Source: Eubacteriales bacterium (GTDB lineage Bacteria > Bacillota > Clostridia > Peptostreptococcales > Anaerovoracaceae). From it: 25,809 nucleotides of DNA. The stretch lies in NCBI GenBank assembly GCA_029098205.1, contig JAQXNW010000077.1, forward strand, positions 1 to 25,809. Reading direction: 5' to 3'. Shown in pieces: positions 23,547 to 25,809 of this stretch; position 1 is the stretch's first letter; the number at the start of each line of letters is the position of its first letter. A program made the translations under genes and the position numbers. The notes under the pieces were generated by a model. It was not told where the DNA came from, did no database searches, and saw only the letters and a list, made by a program, of their open reading frames with translations.

Positions 23547-23861
23547 TTATTTCGCGTCGTCCAGGTGATGCTTCGTCACTTTCTTGTCGATGGACAGGAT
23601 TTCTCCGTTCGGTTCGTATTCTACCTTAATATAGGAAGAAACTTTCTTAATGCCGCCGGCTCTGAGAGCGACCAGCTGACATTCCTTCACAATATCCATA
23701 AGCTCTTCGTAATCATCGCCTTCAATAACGGTCTCGTAAGGACCGACATAGCAGTGAAGACCGGTGCTCTTGATATATGCGATTACCTGGTCAACGATCC
23801 GAACGACTTCATCGTCGTCCAGAGTCTGCGGAAGAACCTGAATTGCTACACTTGCCTGCAT
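23547..23861 (-). CDS. MTH1187-family thiamine-binding protein
   Basis: A 104-residue protein of the PF01910 (MTH1187/YkoF-like, formerly DUF77) group: small ferredoxin-like alpha/beta fold proteins, some shown to bind thiamine. Seen: ASVAIQVLPQTLDDDEVVRIVDQVIAYI at the start, the GPYETVIEGD loop near 40-49 and IKKVSSYIKVEY in the second half. Cytosolic, no signal peptide. Start ATG with GGAGG 6 bp upstream. It is a single gene lying convergent to hemW and divergent from hrcA, with its own strong promoter and a leader of about 120 nt. The leader is not a TPP riboswitch (no CTGAGA or ACCTGATCTGG core). Actual ligand not proven. Confidence 0.85.
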   Translation of the reverse strand: MQASVAIQVLPQTLDDDEVVRIVDQVIAYIKSTGLHCYVGPYETVIEGDDYEELMDIVKECQLVALRAGGIKKVSSYIKVEYEPNGEILSIDKKVTKHHLDDAK

Positions 23862-23881
23862 ATGCTGCCTCCATTTCTGTG

Positions 23882-23954
23882 CGAAAGCGGCCGGATGCTG
23901 AATATTAGAAATGTCTGATTCCGGTCGTGAAAATACAATGGAAAAACGCTTTCG
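23882..23954 (-). promoter_or_regulatory. Structured leader of the thiamine-binding gene, unknown class
   Basis: CGAAAGCG (23882-23889) pairs perfectly with CGCTTTCG (23947-23954), enclosing CCGGA/TCCGG (about 23891-23924). The 5' arm lies about 30 nt after the expected transcription start; the 3' arm ends about 20 nt before the ATG, next to the Shine-Dalgarno. No known riboswitch consensus is recognised; it may be regulatory or chance. Confidence 0.35.
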
Positions 23955-23988
23955 GCTGGAGAATCCTCCTGCCCGAACACACTATAAA

Positions 23989-24017
23989 AGTATAGCAGTG
24001 CCGCATAATCCCGTCAA
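23989..24017 (-). promoter_or_regulatory. Sigma-A promoter of the thiamine-binding gene
   Basis: Minus strand TTGACG (24017-24012), 17-bp spacer, TATACT (23994-23989). Close to consensus. Confidence 0.85.
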
Positions 24018-24092
24018 GAAAACCCTGATCCTTTGTGTTTCTTTCGTGTACGAATTTTCAACTGTTCCTGACAGAAAAGTACAAAATCCCTG

Positions 24093-24121
24093 TTGACATA
24101 ACAGGTCTCAGGTAGTACATT
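24093..24121 (+). promoter_or_regulatory. Sigma-A promoter of the hrcA-grpE operon
   Basis: TTGACA (24093-24098), 17-bp spacer, TACATT (24116-24121). The -35 lies inside an inverted repeat CCTGTT-N5-AACAGG (24089-24105). The CIRCE operator starts 12 bp after the -10. Confidence 0.85.
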
Positions 24122-24132
24122 ATTAATAGCGA

Positions 24133-24159
24133 TTAGCACTCGAACAAAATGAGTGCTAA
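24133..24159 (+). promoter_or_regulatory. CIRCE operator
   Basis: TTAGCACTC-N9-GAGTGCTAA, a perfect match to the HrcA-binding element. It covers the expected transcription start and precedes hrcA by 20 bp, so hrcA is autorepressed and heat-inducible with the downstream chaperone genes. Confidence 0.98.
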
Positions 24160-24179
24160 CAGCTAAAGGGGATGACAGC

Positions 24180-25274
24180 ATGGAATTGACAGATCGAAAA
24201 TTAAAAATTCTGCAGGCCATCATTGGTAATTATGTGATGACCGCGGAGCCTGTCGGTTCGCGGACACTTGCCAAGCAGTTCAACAATGCGATCAGCTCGG
24301 CGACGATCCGTAACGAAATGAGCGATCTGGAGGATATGGGATATCTTACGCATCCGCACACCTCTGCAGGACGCGTCCCCTCCGATAAGGCATATCGGCT
24401 CTATGTCAACAATATGATGGGTCGGAAAGAAATCCCGAAACGGGAGCAGGAGATGGTTCATGCGCGTCTCCGCGCGGACGCCAGAGAATTTGACGATATC
24501 GTGCAGCGGGCGGCGGAGCTTCTCAGTGAGATGACGAATCTTGCATCGTTTGCTTTGTCTCCGACACAGAAGGAAGAAAAGCTGAAATTCGTAAATCTCA
24601 TGCCGGTAGATGAACATTCGGTTATCCTGATGATCGTGGCGGACAGCGGGCGGTCGCAGAATACACTGCTTCATCTTAAGACGGAGTATACGGAGGATAT
24701 GCTTCGGATTCTCAGTAAAAATCTGACATATGATTACCGTGGAAAACTTCTGACGGATGTGCTTCGGAGCAATGTTATTCAGGATTTCCAGAAGGATCTT
24801 TCCGCGATGGGAAGACTGGAAGAGAACATCATGCCGAATTTCATGCAGACTCTGGAAGAGCTGCTGAATGTTAACCTTTATACGGGAGGACTGAGCAATA
24901 TTTTCGATATTCCGGAATTCGCGGACCTTTCGAAAGCGAAGAATTTCGTTTCCATTCTGGAGCAGAAGGACAAGCTTACGAAAGATCTGATGGAACGAGA
25001 AGACGGAATGGTCGTGACGATCGGATCCGAGAACCCGGGCGATGAGCTTAAGGACTGTTCTCTGATTACGGCGACGTATCATGTGAACGGCAAATTCGTC
25101 GGAAAGATCGGTGTAATCGGACCAACCCGCATGCGGTATGATGAAATCACATCAGTCGTACAGTATATGACGGAGAATCTGGAAAATTCGTTCCGAATCG
25201 GGGACGGTCAGGAAAATGGCAGTTCAGAGGATGGTTCCGATGAAAACGAACCGAAGGAGGATAAAGATGGCTGA
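24180..25274 (+). CDS. hrcA: Heat-inducible transcription repressor HrcA
   Basis: A 364-residue repressor that binds CIRCE and needs GroEL for activity. The N-terminal winged helix is clear: MELTDRKLKILQAI, PVGSRTLAKQF, SSATIRNEMSDLEDMGYL and HTSAGRVPSDKAYRLYV within the first 80 residues; the C-terminal GAF-like and dimerisation domains follow, ending GVIGPTRMRYDEITSVV and an acidic tail. AAAGGGG lies 8 bp before the ATG; the frame's earlier ATG falls inside CIRCE. It overlaps grpE by 8 bp. Confidence 0.97.
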   Translation: MELTDRKLKILQAIIGNYVMTAEPVGSRTLAKQFNNAISSATIRNEMSDLEDMGYLTHPHTSAGRVPSDKAYRLYVNNMMGRKEIPKREQEMVHARLRADAREFDDIVQRAAELLSEMTNLASFALSPTQKEEKLKFVNLMPVDEHSVILMIVADSGRSQNTLLHLKTEYTEDMLRILSKNLTYDYRGKLLTDVLRSNVIQDFQKDLSAMGRLEENIMPNFMQTLEELLNVNLYTGGLSNIFDIPEFADLSKAKNFVSILEQKDKLTKDLMEREDGMVVTIGSENPGDELKDCSLITATYHVNGKFVGKIGVIGPTRMRYDEITSVVQYMTENLENSFRIGDGQENGSSEDGSDENEPKEDKDG

Positions 25275-25809
25275 AGAACAGGACAAAAATCCGCAGACTT
25301 CGGAGACCCAGGCGCCGGAAAAGGATGCCGGTCTGGGCGCTGAGGAGAGCGGTTCAGAGGAGAAAAAGAGCGAAAAGATAGATCCGAAAGAAACGGCTGA
25401 AAGCAAGGAGGCCGCGAACGATAAGGAGAAAGCTCCGAAGAGCGCAGAGGATGAACCTGAGAAAGAATCGGAAGAAACGGAAGGAAAGCCGGATGCGGAG
25501 GAAGCTCCGGGAAAACCGGAAGAGGCTTCGGAAGCAGAGATTCTGACAAAGAAGCTTAAGGATTCGGAAGACCGGTACGTTCATCTGATGGCGGATTTTC
25601 AGAATTATAAACGGCGAGTAGAGAAAGAAAAAGCGGATGTATATTCGTTCGCGAACGAGAAGATGATGACCAGCCTTCTTCAGGTCATGGATAATTTTGA
25701 GCGGGCGGTTGATCAGGAATGCTCCGACGAAGCGTATCAGAAGGGCATGGAGCTGATCTTCAAGCAGCTGAAAGAGCTCATGGAGAAAGAAGGGCTGGAA
25801 GAAATAGAA
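25267..25809 (+). CDS. grpE: Nucleotide exchange factor GrpE (partial, 3' end outside)
   Basis: The first 181 residues are in the window, with no stop before the edge. GrpE releases ADP from DnaK. The core begins near residue 97 (EILTKKLKDSEDRYVHLMADFQNYKRR, then LLQVMDNFERA), matching the GrpE coiled coil and head start. Before it is a very acidic, Glu/Lys/Pro-rich stretch of about 95 residues, longer than in many GrpE proteins and probably disordered. AAGGAGG lies 6 bp before the ATG, inside the end of hrcA. dnaK and dnaJ are expected beyond the edge. Confidence 0.95.
   Translation, partial: MAEEQDKNPQTSETQAPEKDAGLGAEESGSEEKKSEKIDPKETAESKEAANDKEKAPKSAEDEPEKESEETEGKPDAEEAPGKPEEASEAEILTKKLKDSEDRYVHLMADFQNYKRRVEKEKADVYSFANEKMMTSLLQVMDNFERAVDQECSDEAYQKGMELIFKQLKELMEKEGLEEIE

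Noticed and set aside
23862..23982. TPP riboswitch ahead of the thiamine-binding gene
   Set aside because: Looked for CTGAGA and ACCTGATCTGG-type cores; neither is present.

Overview
The window looks like chromosome from a strictly anaerobic, low-to-mid GC Bacillota (Clostridia-type) bacterium. The reasons are a single-chain pyruvate:ferredoxin oxidoreductase, a lysine riboswitch, a tryptophan T-box, a CIRCE operator ahead of hrcA-grpE, Shine-Dalgarno sites of the AGGAGG type, and many intrinsic terminators. No rRNA, tRNA, CRISPR array, insertion sequence or prophage gene was seen. The species cannot be named from the sequence alone.

Layout, left to right. Positions 1-60 end with the terminator of a rightward gene lying outside the window. 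From 154 to about 16.1 kb every gene is on the minus strand: nifJ (pyruvate:ferredoxin oxidoreductase) with a PrsW-type membrane protease upstream; mtnN (MTA/SAH nucleosidase); a small zinc-ribbon protein; a lysine-riboswitch-controlled NhaC-family transporter (predicted lysine transporter, lysW type); a PPK2 polyphosphate kinase; and a catabolic-looking cluster. That cluster holds a CoA-acylating aldehyde dehydrogenase, a beta-hydroxyacid dehydrogenase and a complete tripartite TRAP transporter (dctM, dctQ, dctP). It is followed by nadE.

From 16.25 kb a strong promoter and a tryptophan T-box drive a stand-alone TrpB2-type tryptophan synthase beta chain on the plus strand. This gene converges on uppP and deoD (minus). 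Next come rpsT (minus), divergent lepA-hemW (plus), a convergent thiamine-binding-family gene (minus), and the heat-shock operon hrcA-grpE (plus, grpE cut by the window end). The rpsT/lepA/hemW/hrcA/grpE order is the conserved Bacillota neighbourhood, but gpr and spoIIP, which lie between rpsT and lepA in Bacillus, are absent here.

How the genes may work together: the TRAP system would import an organic acid (its binding protein keeps the carboxylate-binding arginine), the hydroxyacid dehydrogenase would oxidise it to a semialdehyde, and the acylating aldehyde dehydrogenase would trap that as an acyl-CoA. The substrate is not known. The most unusual local structure is in the dctP leader: a perfect 12-bp hairpin lies between a strong Shine-Dalgarno and the dctP start, and the same Shine-Dalgarno also serves a 13-codon ORF that overlaps dctP by ATGA. 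Further candidate cis-elements that I could not assign to a known class lie ahead of the aldehyde dehydrogenase and the thiamine-binding gene.
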